Below, one piece after another: positions 26,609 through 35,556 of a stretch of 64,000 nucleotides of DNA. Location of the stretch: assembly GCA_003116975.1 (NCBI GenBank), contig BGKB01000108.1, positions 1 to 64,000 of the forward strand, written 5' to 3'. The notes beneath the pieces are model-generated. The model was not told where the DNA came from, made no database searches, and saw only the letters and a program-made list of their open reading frames with translations. This DNA comes from Aurantiochytrium sp. KH105. Its lineage: Eukaryota > Sar > Bigyra > Thraustochytrida > Thraustochytriidae. The first letter of the stretch is position 1, and each line of letters begins with the position of its first letter. A program made the position numbers and the translations under genes.

Positions 26609-28522
26609 TTAAGGAGTGCTAGAAGAAGAGGACGATGACGACGAGGAAGAGGAGGAGGCAATCATGTGCGCCACGCGCTCGCCAGCCATGATGGCGGGTG
26701 CGTTGGTATTCCCGGAAGGGACTTCTGGAAAGATGCTTGCATCTGCAACGCGGAGATTGAGGAAGCCCTTGACCTTGAGCGTCTTGGCGTCGACGACCGT
26801 GGTGGGATCTTCAACGCGCCCCATTTTGGCGGTGCCCACAGGATGATAAATGGTGACGGATGTTTCGCGCAACTCTTCGCGGATATACTCGTCAGAGTTT
26901 GGGTCGTATTCCGAGTATGCGTTGACGATGCGTTCGCCGAGAACGTCCTTGAAGGCTTCTGAGGTTTCCGCAATCTCCATGCATTTGCGGTAGCAGTGTA
27001 AAAACATCTCCATGTCGTCCTCGTGATCAAGGTAATTGGGCTCGATCCGAGGCTCATCAAAGGGGCACGCACTCCTCAGCGTCACAGACCCCTTGCTCTT
27101 GGGCCGCACCAAAGACGGGATAAACATGACGCGCTTGGGAGGCAACTCGTCTTGAAAGCGAGGATGGGTGATGTCGGTACCAAAATTGCGCTTGAGAAGC
27201 TCGTGGTCATCCATCGTGTACGGCGTAAAGTGAATCTGCAGGTCATTTCCATCCTCCTCGGGTCTAATTCCCGAACGGAAAAAGGCCATTGCCGTGATGA
27301 AAGGGAACGAAAAGATGCCCTGGCCTTTAACGTAATAGTCCCAGAAGCCCTGCGCAATCTCCATGAACGAGCCGGAAAAGCCTGGCGCATGATCCTTGAC
27401 GGCGTACGGAAGGGGGCACATGAGATGGTCCGACATGTTGCGGCCGACAGGAAGGTCGGCGATGCACGGAATGCCAAGTTGCTCAAGTTCCTCGCGCGGT
27501 CCGATGCCGCTCAGCATGAGGATTTGCGGCGTGCCAACAGCTCCTGCCGAAATGACAACCTCTTTTCGCGCTGCGACGAAGCGAGACGGAACGGCACTCG
27601 TCCGGAGCGTCTTCATGTCGTGGTCGCCAGCTTTGAAGACGACACCCGTAACGAGATCGCCCTGCGTCACGAGCTTTTGCACGTGAGCGTGCGTCATCAC
27701 GGTGAGGTTCGGACGTTTGAGCGCGCCTGTCTCAAAGAGAAACATGGACGCTGTGTCGGAGCGCTTGCCGTCGGCCACAGAAACCTGCGCAAGGTTCGCG
27801 CCATCTTGCTTGCCGCTATTGAAGTCGTGCGGACCTTGGATTCCTTTCTCGTTACAGGCAGAAACAAAGCATTCGGACACGTACTTTGTTTGGAACTCAA
27901 AGTGCGGGTCACTGAGATCGATGACCTTGAGGGGTCCTTTCCTGCTGCGATATTCGTCTGAATGGTGCGTGGGGTCCATTTTCTGGCTGGTGATAAGATT
28001 TTCGCTCTTACGAAAGAATGGCAGAACTTCCTTGTAGCTCCAACCCTCACATCCGAATTCGTTGGCGTACTGGTCGTAGTTCCGAGGATCGCAACGCACG
28101 TAGAGCATGTAGTTGATGGAGGAGGAGCCTCCAAGGCACTTGCCGCGGGGCCAGTACGAAACGCGCTCATTTTGGTTTTGTTGCGGCTCGGAGCGAAAGC
28201 CCCAATCGTACTGCGAATTCTGCAGTGTTGCGCACGTGACTAGCGGGTGTCGCACGGAAAAGGTCTGGTTGTTTCCGCCTGCTTCGAGCAGGAGCACGGA
28301 CACCTTGGGGTCTTCGCTCAGCCGCGACGCCACAACACATCCTGCCGATCCGGCGCCGACGACAATGTAATCGTACTCTGCGAGGATCTCCCCTCCGTCC
28401 ACAAGACCTGCCGTCTCTTGCGCCTGCAGTCCGCGTCTGCGCGCCTTTTCGTCGACGTTGCTGCCTCCGCTGTCGCCTCGCAGGTGTCCTGCAATCTTCT
28501 CCACGCGTCGGGCGCCCTGCAT
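26609..28522 (-). CDS. GMC oxidoreductase 6 with canonical PTS2 and poly-Ser tail
   Basis: A 637-residue GMC paralogue, separated from the main cluster by four unrelated genes. Residues 6-14 (R-V-E-K-I-A-G-H-L) match the PTS2 consensus. G-A-G-S-A-G, R-G-K-C-L-G-G-S-S-S-I-N, G-T-P-Q-I-L-M-L-S-G-I-G-P, H560 and N605 are intact. The frame is open 119 codons upstream of 28522; that start is chosen because the motif M-Q-G-A-R-R-V-E-K aligns with M-E-G-A-R-R-V-Q-K of GMC 2. The C-terminus is M-I-A followed by 13 serines and T-P, produced by a TCN repeat; none of the others has this. The linker E-T-A-G-L-V-D-G-G-E-I-L-A-E-Y places it nearest GMC 4. Confidence 0.9.
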   Translation of the reverse strand: MQGARRVEKIAGHLRGDSGGSNVDEKARRRGLQAQETAGLVDGGEILAEYDYIVVGAGSAGCVVASRLSEDPKVSVLLLEAGGNNQTFSVRHPLVTCATLQNSQYDWGFRSEPQQNQNERVSYWPRGKCLGGSSSINYMLYVRCDPRNYDQYANEFGCEGWSYKEVLPFFRKSENLITSQKMDPTHHSDEYRSRKGPLKVIDLSDPHFEFQTKYVSECFVSACNEKGIQGPHDFNSGKQDGANLAQVSVADGKRSDTASMFLFETGALKRPNLTVMTHAHVQKLVTQGDLVTGVVFKAGDHDMKTLRTSAVPSRFVAARKEVVISAGAVGTPQILMLSGIGPREELEQLGIPCIADLPVGRNMSDHLMCPLPYAVKDHAPGFSGSFMEIAQGFWDYYVKGQGIFSFPFITAMAFFRSGIRPEEDGNDLQIHFTPYTMDDHELLKRNFGTDITHPRFQDELPPKRVMFIPSLVRPKSKGSVTLRSACPFDEPRIEPNYLDHEDDMEMFLHCYRKCMEIAETSEAFKDVLGERIVNAYSEYDPNSDEYIREELRETSVTIYHPVGTAKMGRVEDPTTVVDAKTLKVKGFLNLRVADASIFPEVPSGNTNAPAIMAGERVAHMIASSSSSSSSSSSSSTP

Positions 28523-29345
28523 CGTGCTCGTCGGTGTGCGCTCTGCTCGGCCGACTCCGAGCTGCTCGCTTCTCTCCTGTTCGTTCGACCGCTTGTTTCC
28601 TTTCTTCGTTTTCAGGTCTGCTGCCAGCTTCGGCGTCCGCTCGCTCGCAGTCGCTTCGCTCGCGGTAGCAACGCAATGGATGCAGTACTGCCAGCGCGTG
28701 CACGGCTCGCGTCCATACTTTCCCCTTCCCCACAGGACTCTTTTCTTCACTTCGCGCAAACTGGCGCATCCGTGGCCGCCAGACTTTGAGCACTGCAAGC
28801 TGGCAGTGGCCAACAGTAAACGTGCGGACGATGATGGTCGCGGCCGGCTTGCTTGCATGAGGCGGAGCTTGCCGTGCAAGTCGCATCGTTGCGTTGCCTA
28901 CGGTGCGTTGTCTTGCTGCAGCGCGCGAGCGCATCGCTGCGTAGGCCGCAACGCACCTTATAAAAGCGCCGGGACGGACGTCTCAAGTTCCAAGAAGAGG
29001 GACCGCAAAGGCTTTGCGCCAGCGCCTTCTCGTTGCGCGCACACACGTCTGCAGGCTGCTGCAGCAGCTGCTAGCTCTCGCGAGCTGCCGACCTCGCGGC
29101 AGCCCGTGGTGCCTTCCTTGGCCAAGAGCAACAGGCCGGTCTGCAGATCGGCAGGCATGGCAGGCAGGCACATGCACGCCCTCCTTCAACAGCCAGTCAG
29201 TCGGTTACCTGGACATGAATGGGGTTAGCGATTCGCGAATCCGGTGCTCGGTGGCTGCAGTGCTATCTATGCGTTGATGAAGGCCGTTGGCGGGTGTTTG
29301 CTTAGGAATGCTCAAGCTCATGTGGAGAAGAGTGATTTATTTTTC
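28523..29345. other. Intergenic region, GMC 6 promoter and glycosyltransferase-like gene 3' flank
   Basis: Contains a TTATAAAA element at 28958-28965 (TTTTATAA on the - strand), about 440 bases upstream of GMC 6, flanked by an imperfect inverted repeat: CGTTGCGTTGCCTACG near 28888 and CGTAGGCCGCAACG near 28940. No coding gene is supported. Confidence 0.45.
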
Positions 29346-31241
29346 TTAGGAGGCGACGAGCTGCAGCTGCTGGCTGCTGGGCGTGAATTCGCATTTGCTT
29401 GGAAAACATTGCTTGATGCGAAGGTCCGGGGCGCATTTTTTGTCAATGAGCTGGATTCGAGAAGCTGTATAGCCGCCGTGCGCCTTCATGAGTTTGGCAC
29501 AGAAAGAACAAAAAGGAGGCACAAGAGGCTGCGACTTGGAAGCGAGCGCACGCCGCAAAAGACGGTCGCACATGAGGCTGTAGTTATAGGGATCGCGCAA
29601 GTGCGGGTGATTGAACTCAGAGCACCCGTATCGCACGTTTCCTTGACAATAGCGCATGTGCGCGGGCGCTGCATTGCAAAAGGCAAAATGACGGTATGCA
29701 GCTTCGTGCGAGCAGTACTTTGGAGTGTGAAAAGACTCTACAAATCGATCGCCCGTGACCTCGTTCCAGCTGGCAGCGAGGCCTAGAATAAACATTGGAC
29801 GCTGGTTCCAGAGTTCGATCCACTTATTTGCGACGCGGCCCGAAACGCCAAGGTGGAAGGTGTAGCTCCGTCTTTCCGTGCCCTCGAACCGGCGCCACGT
29901 CAAATGTTCCGAGGACAGCTCCCACTCAAAGCTCCATGGAATCCACATGCCCCAAGGCCGCCATGATAGAGGATGCCGCGATTGCGCGAGCATGTTAGGA
30001 ACCATGGTTCGCGGAAGAATGAAGCAATCATTGCCTGGGTGGGGCGAAGCTTTGGCTGTTGCGAGCATGTATTCCAGAGACTCTCGATTTACCTCGAGCT
30101 TATTCTCATCAATACGGAGGTCCATGCGGGTGATGGTAAATGCAGAGGGACGATACGGCGCGTTTGCTGGCCGCTCGTGACGACGCGCCTGAAATTGAAG
30201 CGCTTCCTCCGTGCTCTGCGGTGAATTCCCTTGGCCCCCGGCATCCTCAAACCAGCTGCGAAGCGTTGCGGCGGACGGTGGAGACGACTGGCGAGAAGCG
30301 AGCGCTTGCCTTGTGCGATTTTGCACATAGAGGTGAGCGAGATCCTGCATGGCAAGAGGGATCAGGTCAATATCCCCGCCATGCAGCTTGTAGTAGACAC
30401 GCGCGTCATTCTGGCAGAGCAGGGGAGTGGTAATGTGTGCACCCCCCGTCTCATCAAAGGAAAGACAAAACAGAAGCAGCTCAAAGGTCTCCGCAAGCAA
30501 TTCGTCCTGGATGCTGACGCCGTCCAAGTGCGCCAGTTTCCAGGCTTGCACATAAAAGTCTTGGTGCACCCCAATGTCCGCATTGGTGTAAATTAGGTGC
30601 TTTCCCGTGCCATGATCTCTTCCGACGCGAAATATTTCGCCAACCACCGGCAGTTTGTGATGGTTAAAGGGATCGATGACCACGTCCTTTAGATCGATTT
30701 CGCGCGCGAAGGCCGGCCCTGATCCTCGGTCCTCAGAGAGAACGGCATTGATAAACTCGACGCGGATTCCCGCCTCCTGCAACGCGTATTCGGCCGCGAG
30801 CTGCCAAGAGAGACGCACAAGATCATGCTCCTTGCTGAGCTTAGAGCCAGGGCTGACGTTGAAGGAGTTGAAAACGTGCGTGAAGTGGATCTCCTCTGCA
30901 TTATTGTTGCCAGGACTTGATCCCAAGCCAAGCTCCTCTTCATCTCCATCTGCACGGTGTCCATCGTCCGCTGCTGATGCTGGTTTTATCAGCGACGCCC
31001 CCGCCCCCGCTACACTTCCCGTCGTGCTTGGTGCCCCTCGGTCGATCGTTACCGAGCGCGCCACGCTCGAGCCCTCGCCGGCGGCTTGCGGCTCGAGGAT
31101 GAGAACGTGGACCATTGAAAAGTAGAGCAAGTTGCAGCCGATGGCGGCCAGGAGCAGCGTCCTGACCACGCGCCGCGTGCACGAGCGCGCCGCGACGCTC
31201 ATCACGCGTCGCGCTCCGCGAGAACGCTCACCTCGCCGCAT
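29346..31241 (-). CDS. Type II membrane protein, possible glycosyltransferase
   Basis: A 631-residue protein with a basic N-terminus and a single hydrophobic segment at about residues 27-48, the layout of a Golgi type II membrane enzyme. A Ser/Ala/Gly-rich stem (55-110) follows. The luminal part begins T-H-V-F-N-S-F and contains L-I-Y-T-N-A-D-I-G-V-H-Q-D-F-Y, where N-A-D resembles the metal-binding acidic motif of GT-A glycosyltransferases. There are many Cys and Trp residues near the C-terminus (W-R-P-W-G-M-W-I-P-W). Glycosyltransferase is an inference from topology plus that motif; I do not recognise the family. An alternative start is Met14. It is divergent from nothing obvious; the transposon lies upstream. 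Confidence 0.65.
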   Translation of the reverse strand: MRRGERSRGARRVMSVAARSCTRRVVRTLLLAAIGCNLLYFSMVHVLILEPQAAGEGSSVARSVTIDRGAPSTTGSVAGAGASLIKPASAADDGHRADGDEEELGLGSSPGNNNAEEIHFTHVFNSFNVSPGSKLSKEHDLVRLSWQLAAEYALQEAGIRVEFINAVLSEDRGSGPAFAREIDLKDVVIDPFNHHKLPVVGEIFRVGRDHGTGKHLIYTNADIGVHQDFYVQAWKLAHLDGVSIQDELLAETFELLLFCLSFDETGGAHITTPLLCQNDARVYYKLHGGDIDLIPLAMQDLAHLYVQNRTRQALASRQSSPPSAATLRSWFEDAGGQGNSPQSTEEALQFQARRHERPANAPYRPSAFTITRMDLRIDENKLEVNRESLEYMLATAKASPHPGNDCFILPRTMVPNMLAQSRHPLSWRPWGMWIPWSFEWELSSEHLTWRRFEGTERRSYTFHLGVSGRVANKWIELWNQRPMFILGLAASWNEVTGDRFVESFHTPKYCSHEAAYRHFAFCNAAPAHMRYCQGNVRYGCSEFNHPHLRDPYNYSLMCDRLLRRALASKSQPLVPPFCSFCAKLMKAHGGYTASRIQLIDKKCAPDLRIKQCFPSKCEFTPSSQQLQLVAS

Positions 31242-32051
31242 CCATTCTCGGCCGCCGCGGCCAGAAGCGGGTCTGCAGGGACATCGACCAGCCGAGCTGC
31301 GGCCGCGGCTCCTTCATCGCGTGTCGGATTGCCTGCTTACGTGACGAGACAGGGACTGGCTGCCTGGGACCATGGGGCAACGAGGTGACCGGTGAGGCGA
31401 GAGCCTACAGTGGCTCGCCGGATCCGTTGGCGAGGCCGTTCGTCAAGACGCTCATGGTATCTTGATCGTGGCCAGGCTCGCTGGCTGGCGGCCTGGAAGG
31501 CTGGCTGTCTCGGCGGAGTAAGTTCGGGTTGGTGGGTGGGGCCGCGGCGCGGGTAGGTGGGAGGATAGAGGGCTGGTAGTGTCTCTGTCGCTGGTGGCGA
31601 ATTCGCTGGCGGCAGCGGGACATGTGCTTTTGTCCAGCCACTAATGGCGTGCGCGGGTGTTCGTTTCTAAGAGTGAGTCGAGGGACTCTTGGAATCGGAC
31701 GCCAAGCAGCTGTGCCGCAGTAACGTGAACTTGTGGATACTTGCTGAGGAGGCGGGGCCGATCGACATGGACTTACCGTGGCTTCTTCGGATGGATATCA
31801 TCGCTTTCGAAGGAGAAAATTCTGGCAAGTGAAGTGAAGATGAGCACAAATGAGAGCCTCGTGTCGTTCACGTGTCGTTCACTTTCACCCTCTCTTCAGC
31901 AACGAATCTAGTCGATTGCTGTTGCTTGAGATCAGTTATCATAAGTTTCGGATTTTTCCTCGCCGCGGCGGCACCGACCTGTGATTTCCACATGCAAATT
32001 TTGCGCAATGCTTCTGATGCTTCTGAGTCTGGAAATTTTGATAAATCTTCA
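31242..32051. other. Intergenic region between the type II protein and the transposon
   Basis: GC-rich near 31250-31640, then AT-richer toward the transposon. The boundary of the mobile element should be here. I looked for a terminal inverted repeat against 35620-36600 and found none I would defend. Confidence 0.4.
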
Positions 32052-34424
32052 TTATTTTATTGTATGTGTGCCGTGTTGCTTTTCGCCAAGAGACACATCG
32101 TTACAGTCTGTTTCGCTTGCGGTGACGATTTTGGCTGGCATAGATCTAGGATTAGCGATCTCAGGGAATGCCCGAATAAACTCTAGGGTCATGCGAAAAA
32201 GTTTTGCGCGCTTGGCTTGCCAAGGGAAGTTTTTGTCCCATTGTTTGATCTTGGTCAAGTAGCTCACCATATGGCAACGTTTTAGCTTGCCGCCTGTGTA
32301 CCCAGAAAGAGCAGCGTTTACAAAAAGTGCCGCTTTCACGAGATCCTCCTCTTCCATTGTATCCGGAACGCTCTCCGGCGTTCCAGCTGGGACTTCATCA
32401 GCGTTCTGGGACGGGTTTAGTTCGCGTGATGAGCTCGCCTCTTCTGAGACATGTTCCTCTGAGCTTGCAGAGAGGGAACGTACAAGCTCCAGCAGTTCTT
32501 GCCTGGACGGCTGAATCGGAACACGTTTCCCTGCGAGTTGTAGGACCTCCATGAGTTTTGTTCTTGTAATCTTGTCATCTCGCCCAAATTCGAACGAGGA
32601 ATTTTCATTTGCTTTTTGGAGTAAGAAAGCGCGAACACCTGCTTCTTCAACGAACTGCTTGTCGTCCTTCTCGGCTTTCTTCGCCTTGCTCACGGCCTCA
32701 TGGGACTTGTCTTGAGCCTCGATGGCTTCAAGTTGCTCGAGATCGTACATGTCCTTCGGCCGCCAGGAATCCGTTGATACACGTTCTCTGCAAAAGACGA
32801 AGTCAGCACCCCCAACGTCTTTGAACAAGACATCCAACAAACTTTTCCGCTTCTCCTGCATAGAATCATCCTGCCTTTCTCCTGCGCAGCCAGAACTCGA
32901 TATGAGCTTTCCGTAGGCCTTTTCGATGAGTGGCCTCGCATCTGCACTTCCTATTTGAATGTTGGTATAGTTGTTGATGATGGTCTGGTGACTTGTTGAT
33001 GCTGCTGCGGCCAATTCGCGCTCTTTAAGATCCTTCATCATCTTCTTCATTTCAGCAAGTAATGTGATTAACGCGGTCGCAGACTCTCCGCCATCCCCTC
33101 CTCTTACTCGCGATTCGCCTTGCGCCTCCAGCGATGGATTATCATTGGATTCCTCAAATGGTTCCTCCGTTTCATTCACGTCAGTGTCCTTTTCCTCCCA
33201 GGCCGCTGCGCGCAGCAGTTTACAAAAGTACTTGCATCTGAAAGCGAGAATTGCTTCGGTAGGCAAAGTCATTGCGCTCGTAGGAGAGTCCGAACGTGCA
33301 ACAATTTCTATACCGATGAGCGTCCGGATTCCGCAGTTGACTTGATCACGCTGTACCGCTGCTGCAAAGGTGTTGACAAAGGGCCACGTGCTTGCATCCC
33401 GGTCTATCTGCTCTTCGGGATACGCTTTAAAGGCGCGATCGTTGAGAAACCGGATGACCGCACCTTTCCATTCCTGCGCCTCGCAAGCAAGGGGGTCGAA
33501 GTACTCGAAACGACGTTCCTTCACAAATATGAAGATGACACTCCAATGTGCAGAGCTCGGATTGCAGGGGAAGCAAATGACATCGTGCTCAAGCAAACGT
33601 TTTGCTTGCTGTGCAGCCTGGTTGCTTGATCCACGTGGAGCCCGATCTTTCCCCTCATCACGTGCCCACATCGCAGCAACGTTCGTATCGACCATGACCA
33701 TGGATCGAATCGAGTTCGCGCAGATTAGTCTCCCCATGGAGTTCATGATATCGTCAGTGATCCATGCTTGATCCTTGGCATCGAGTTTGGGATCATAGAG
33801 CTTGAGGAGGCTGGTATTCGCCACAGATATGCCATAAATGTCAAATACGGTATTTTCGCCAAGATCTCGAACCTCGCCGAATATGTCGAAGGTCCGTCGA
33901 CGCTGCAACGCCCCTTTTGAGAAATCTCGAGAGAACTTGGGCGTCGTCAGGTTTTCCTGTGGCCAGTCTGTGTTCAAAGGCCACAATCCAGTACGCTGGA
34001 AACCGCTCGTGACGTAGTCTGCGTCTCCAACTGCTTGTCGAAGAGCTCTGTCAGCAAATTGAGGCACTTTAGTAAGCGAGATGGCCCCCGTTGCATTCGT
34101 TGCACGAATGAATGTTTGTTGGTATTCGCCAAATGTTCGCTTGACAGAAGCAAAAACCGACACGTCCAATGGTTGGAGCTCAGAAGGAGTGTGCGCAGGC
34201 ATGCAGATCACATGCACATGCTCATTGCGCAGATGGATCAGAGCGGGGAGGTTCTTGACAAATGAATTGTACCCGTCTATGACAAGAATGTGGTGAAGAC
34301 GGTCCTCCTTGTCTCCCCCATAGGGGGGGGGGGGAGCTTCTGATCCATTCTGTGAAAAGCTTCGACCACTCTGCAAATTTTTCGTAGTTCGTCCACCCAT
34401 CTGCAGTTCGGTGAAAGCTGGCAC
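32052..34424 (-). CDS. Transposase C-terminal half: DDE core end plus Ulp1/SENP-like C48 protease
   Basis: A 790-codon frame; real coding begins near the C run at about 34334. Residue numbers count from 34424. I-L-V-I-D-G-Y-N (D50) and P-A-H-T-P-S-E-L-Q-P-L-D-V-S-V-F (D87) are the second and third Asp of a DDE_1/pogo transposase, followed by G-F-Q-R-T-G-L-W-P-L-N. Residues ~215-410 resemble Ulp1/SENP cysteine proteases: A-H-W-S-V-I (H293), E-Y-F-D-P-L (D310) and Q-R-D-Q-V-N-C-G (Q358, C364), with the six-residue Gln-to-Cys spacing of the family. The last 380 residues are charged, with a possible SAP-like helix pair (near T-K-L-M-E-V-L-Q-L-A-G) and otherwise unknown. The frame is intact to its stop. 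Confidence 0.85.
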   Translation of the reverse strand: MPAFTELQMGGRTTKNLQSGRSFSQNGSEAPPPPYGGDKEDRLHHILVIDGYNSFVKNLPALIHLRNEHVHVICMPAHTPSELQPLDVSVFASVKRTFGEYQQTFIRATNATGAISLTKVPQFADRALRQAVGDADYVTSGFQRTGLWPLNTDWPQENLTTPKFSRDFSKGALQRRRTFDIFGEVRDLGENTVFDIYGISVANTSLLKLYDPKLDAKDQAWITDDIMNSMGRLICANSIRSMVMVDTNVAAMWARDEGKDRAPRGSSNQAAQQAKRLLEHDVICFPCNPSSAHWSVIFIFVKERRFEYFDPLACEAQEWKGAVIRFLNDRAFKAYPEEQIDRDASTWPFVNTFAAAVQRDQVNCGIRTLIGIEIVARSDSPTSAMTLPTEAILAFRCKYFCKLLRAAAWEEKDTDVNETEEPFEESNDNPSLEAQGESRVRGGDGGESATALITLLAEMKKMMKDLKERELAAAASTSHQTIINNYTNIQIGSADARPLIEKAYGKLISSSGCAGERQDDSMQEKRKSLLDVLFKDVGGADFVFCRERVSTDSWRPKDMYDLEQLEAIEAQDKSHEAVSKAKKAEKDDKQFVEEAGVRAFLLQKANENSSFEFGRDDKITRTKLMEVLQLAGKRVPIQPSRQELLELVRSLSASSEEHVSEEASSSRELNPSQNADEVPAGTPESVPDTMEEEDLVKAALFVNAALSGYTGGKLKRCHMVSYLTKIKQWDKNFPWQAKRAKLFRMTLEFIRAFPEIANPRSMPAKIVTASETDCNDVSLGEKQHGTHTIK

Positions 34425-35556
34425 CTACGGTCGCGTTAGCTTTGAGCTCCGCCAGTTTATCTTCGTTGAACGACCGAACTCCTTTGAGGATATACATCGG
34501 GGGCATGCTGTCCCCCGCGGCACTGACACAAGCCAGCATCGTCACTGTCGGTGTGTTGGGTGAAGCGTCTGTATGCGCATATCTATCACTCTTGTCGCAG
34601 ATACCGAATCGCCGACCCCATTTCGGCTGGAAAACTATCTCGTCCATATTATGCACGAGGTTTGGCCGCAGCGCATAGTCTCCGGACAGACTTTTTGCTG
34701 CTAAGATTTTCTGATTGATCGCACGCACTTCGGCGTACTTATGCTGTACCAAGTCGAACCATTCGGACGCGATATCATAGTTGAGCGTACGGTAACTCAT
34801 TGTGTCAAAATCATCGCGTCGTCGAATTCGCAAATCGGGATGACGAGCTTTGAAGGAGCTCCACCAACCATTTGTCGCTTTGAATTTGGTGTTGCTGTCC
34901 TTGAGTCTAGCGAGATCGTATGCCATCCCCTGGATATCCTTTGCGGAAAGTGGCATGCCAGTCTTGGAACATTCAGCGATAAGTTCCTTCAACTGCTGCT
35001 CAAGACTGTGCGTCAGAGCTGTTTCGTAGGGCTGAAGCCTTCCTCCATTTTTTTTGGCCTCCTCGATCAGTCTCGTGAGGGTCCACCTGTTGAATCGATA
35101 GTCGGAAGACCGAGAGTAGTGATCGATTATCCATGCAAGCGACGGTTTCACCGTACTGGAAAAGTTCCCGTTGCCGAGAGCACGATCGACTGCCTCTTGA
35201 GCGACAGCGAGATACTTTGGGTCCTTCAAGGAATTGTACTTTCCACGCCTCCGTTTTTGAGGTGTCGATGTGTCCAGCACGTTGTCCGTTTCCAGGTCGA
35301 CAGCGTCGCCCAGATTGCTAGCTTCATCGACGCAGGCCCCTGGGCACTCTGCAGTCGACGAGGGTGCATTAAAACCATCCTGCACCACTGCGTTGCTGCT
35401 CCCTTTTGGCCGACCTCGGGCTCGCTTTGCGGGCGGCTCGGCCAAAGCCAAGAGATCGGGAAACTTCGAAGCGACCTCGTCGGTTTGTTTCTCCCCCGGG
35501 CCTTCGACAGCTTCTGGCGGCGACACAAAGAAGCTCGTGATCACGCGCTGGCTCAT
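34222..35556 (-). CDS. Transposase N-terminal half: PIP box, AT-hook, HTH, first catalytic Asp
   Basis: A 444-codon frame, meaningful to about residue 408, where the homopolymer lies; the last ~36 residues are out of frame. Residues 3-10 (Q-R-V-I-T-S-F-F) fit the PCNA-interacting consensus Q-x-x-I-x-x-F-F. R47-G-R-P-K51 is an AT-hook core. K101-R-R-R-G begins a helix-turn-helix region, and G-W-W-S-S-F-K-A-R-H-P-D-L-R-I-R (230-245) is typical of CENP-B/Tc5-type DNA-binding domains. V-H-N-M-D-E-I-V-F (D305) is the first catalytic Asp of DDE_1. The start at 35556 is chosen over the Met at 35619 because it puts the PIP box at the extreme N-terminus. Confidence 0.85.
   Translation of the reverse strand: MSQRVITSFFVSPPEAVEGPGEKQTDEVASKFPDLLALAEPPAKRARGRPKGSSNAVVQDGFNAPSSTAECPGACVDEASNLGDAVDLETDNVLDTSTPQKRRRGKYNSLKDPKYLAVAQEAVDRALGNGNFSSTVKPSLAWIIDHYSRSSDYRFNRWTLTRLIEEAKKNGGRLQPYETALTHSLEQQLKELIAECSKTGMPLSAKDIQGMAYDLARLKDSNTKFKATNGWWSSFKARHPDLRIRRRDDFDTMSYRTLNYDIASEWFDLVQHKYAEVRAINQKILAAKSLSGDYALRPNLVHNMDEIVFQPKWGRRFGICDKSDRYAHTDASPNTPTVTMLACVSAAGDSMPPMYILKGVRSFNEDKLAELKANATVGASFHRTADGWTNYEKFAEWSKLFTEWIRSSPPPLWGRQGGPSSPHSCHRRVQFICQEPPRSDPSAQ
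34323..34334 (-). other. 12-base homopolymer at the transposase frame break
   Basis: Twelve consecutive G (C on the coding strand). With 11 bases the two transposase frames would be continuous. This could be a sequencing or assembly error, a real inactivating slip, or a slippery site; the sequence alone cannot tell. Confidence 0.8.

Noticed and set aside
34222-34322. The last ~36 codons of the upstream transposase frame as genuine protein
   Set aside because: They follow the homopolymer break and lose similarity to the transposase core, which continues in the other frame.
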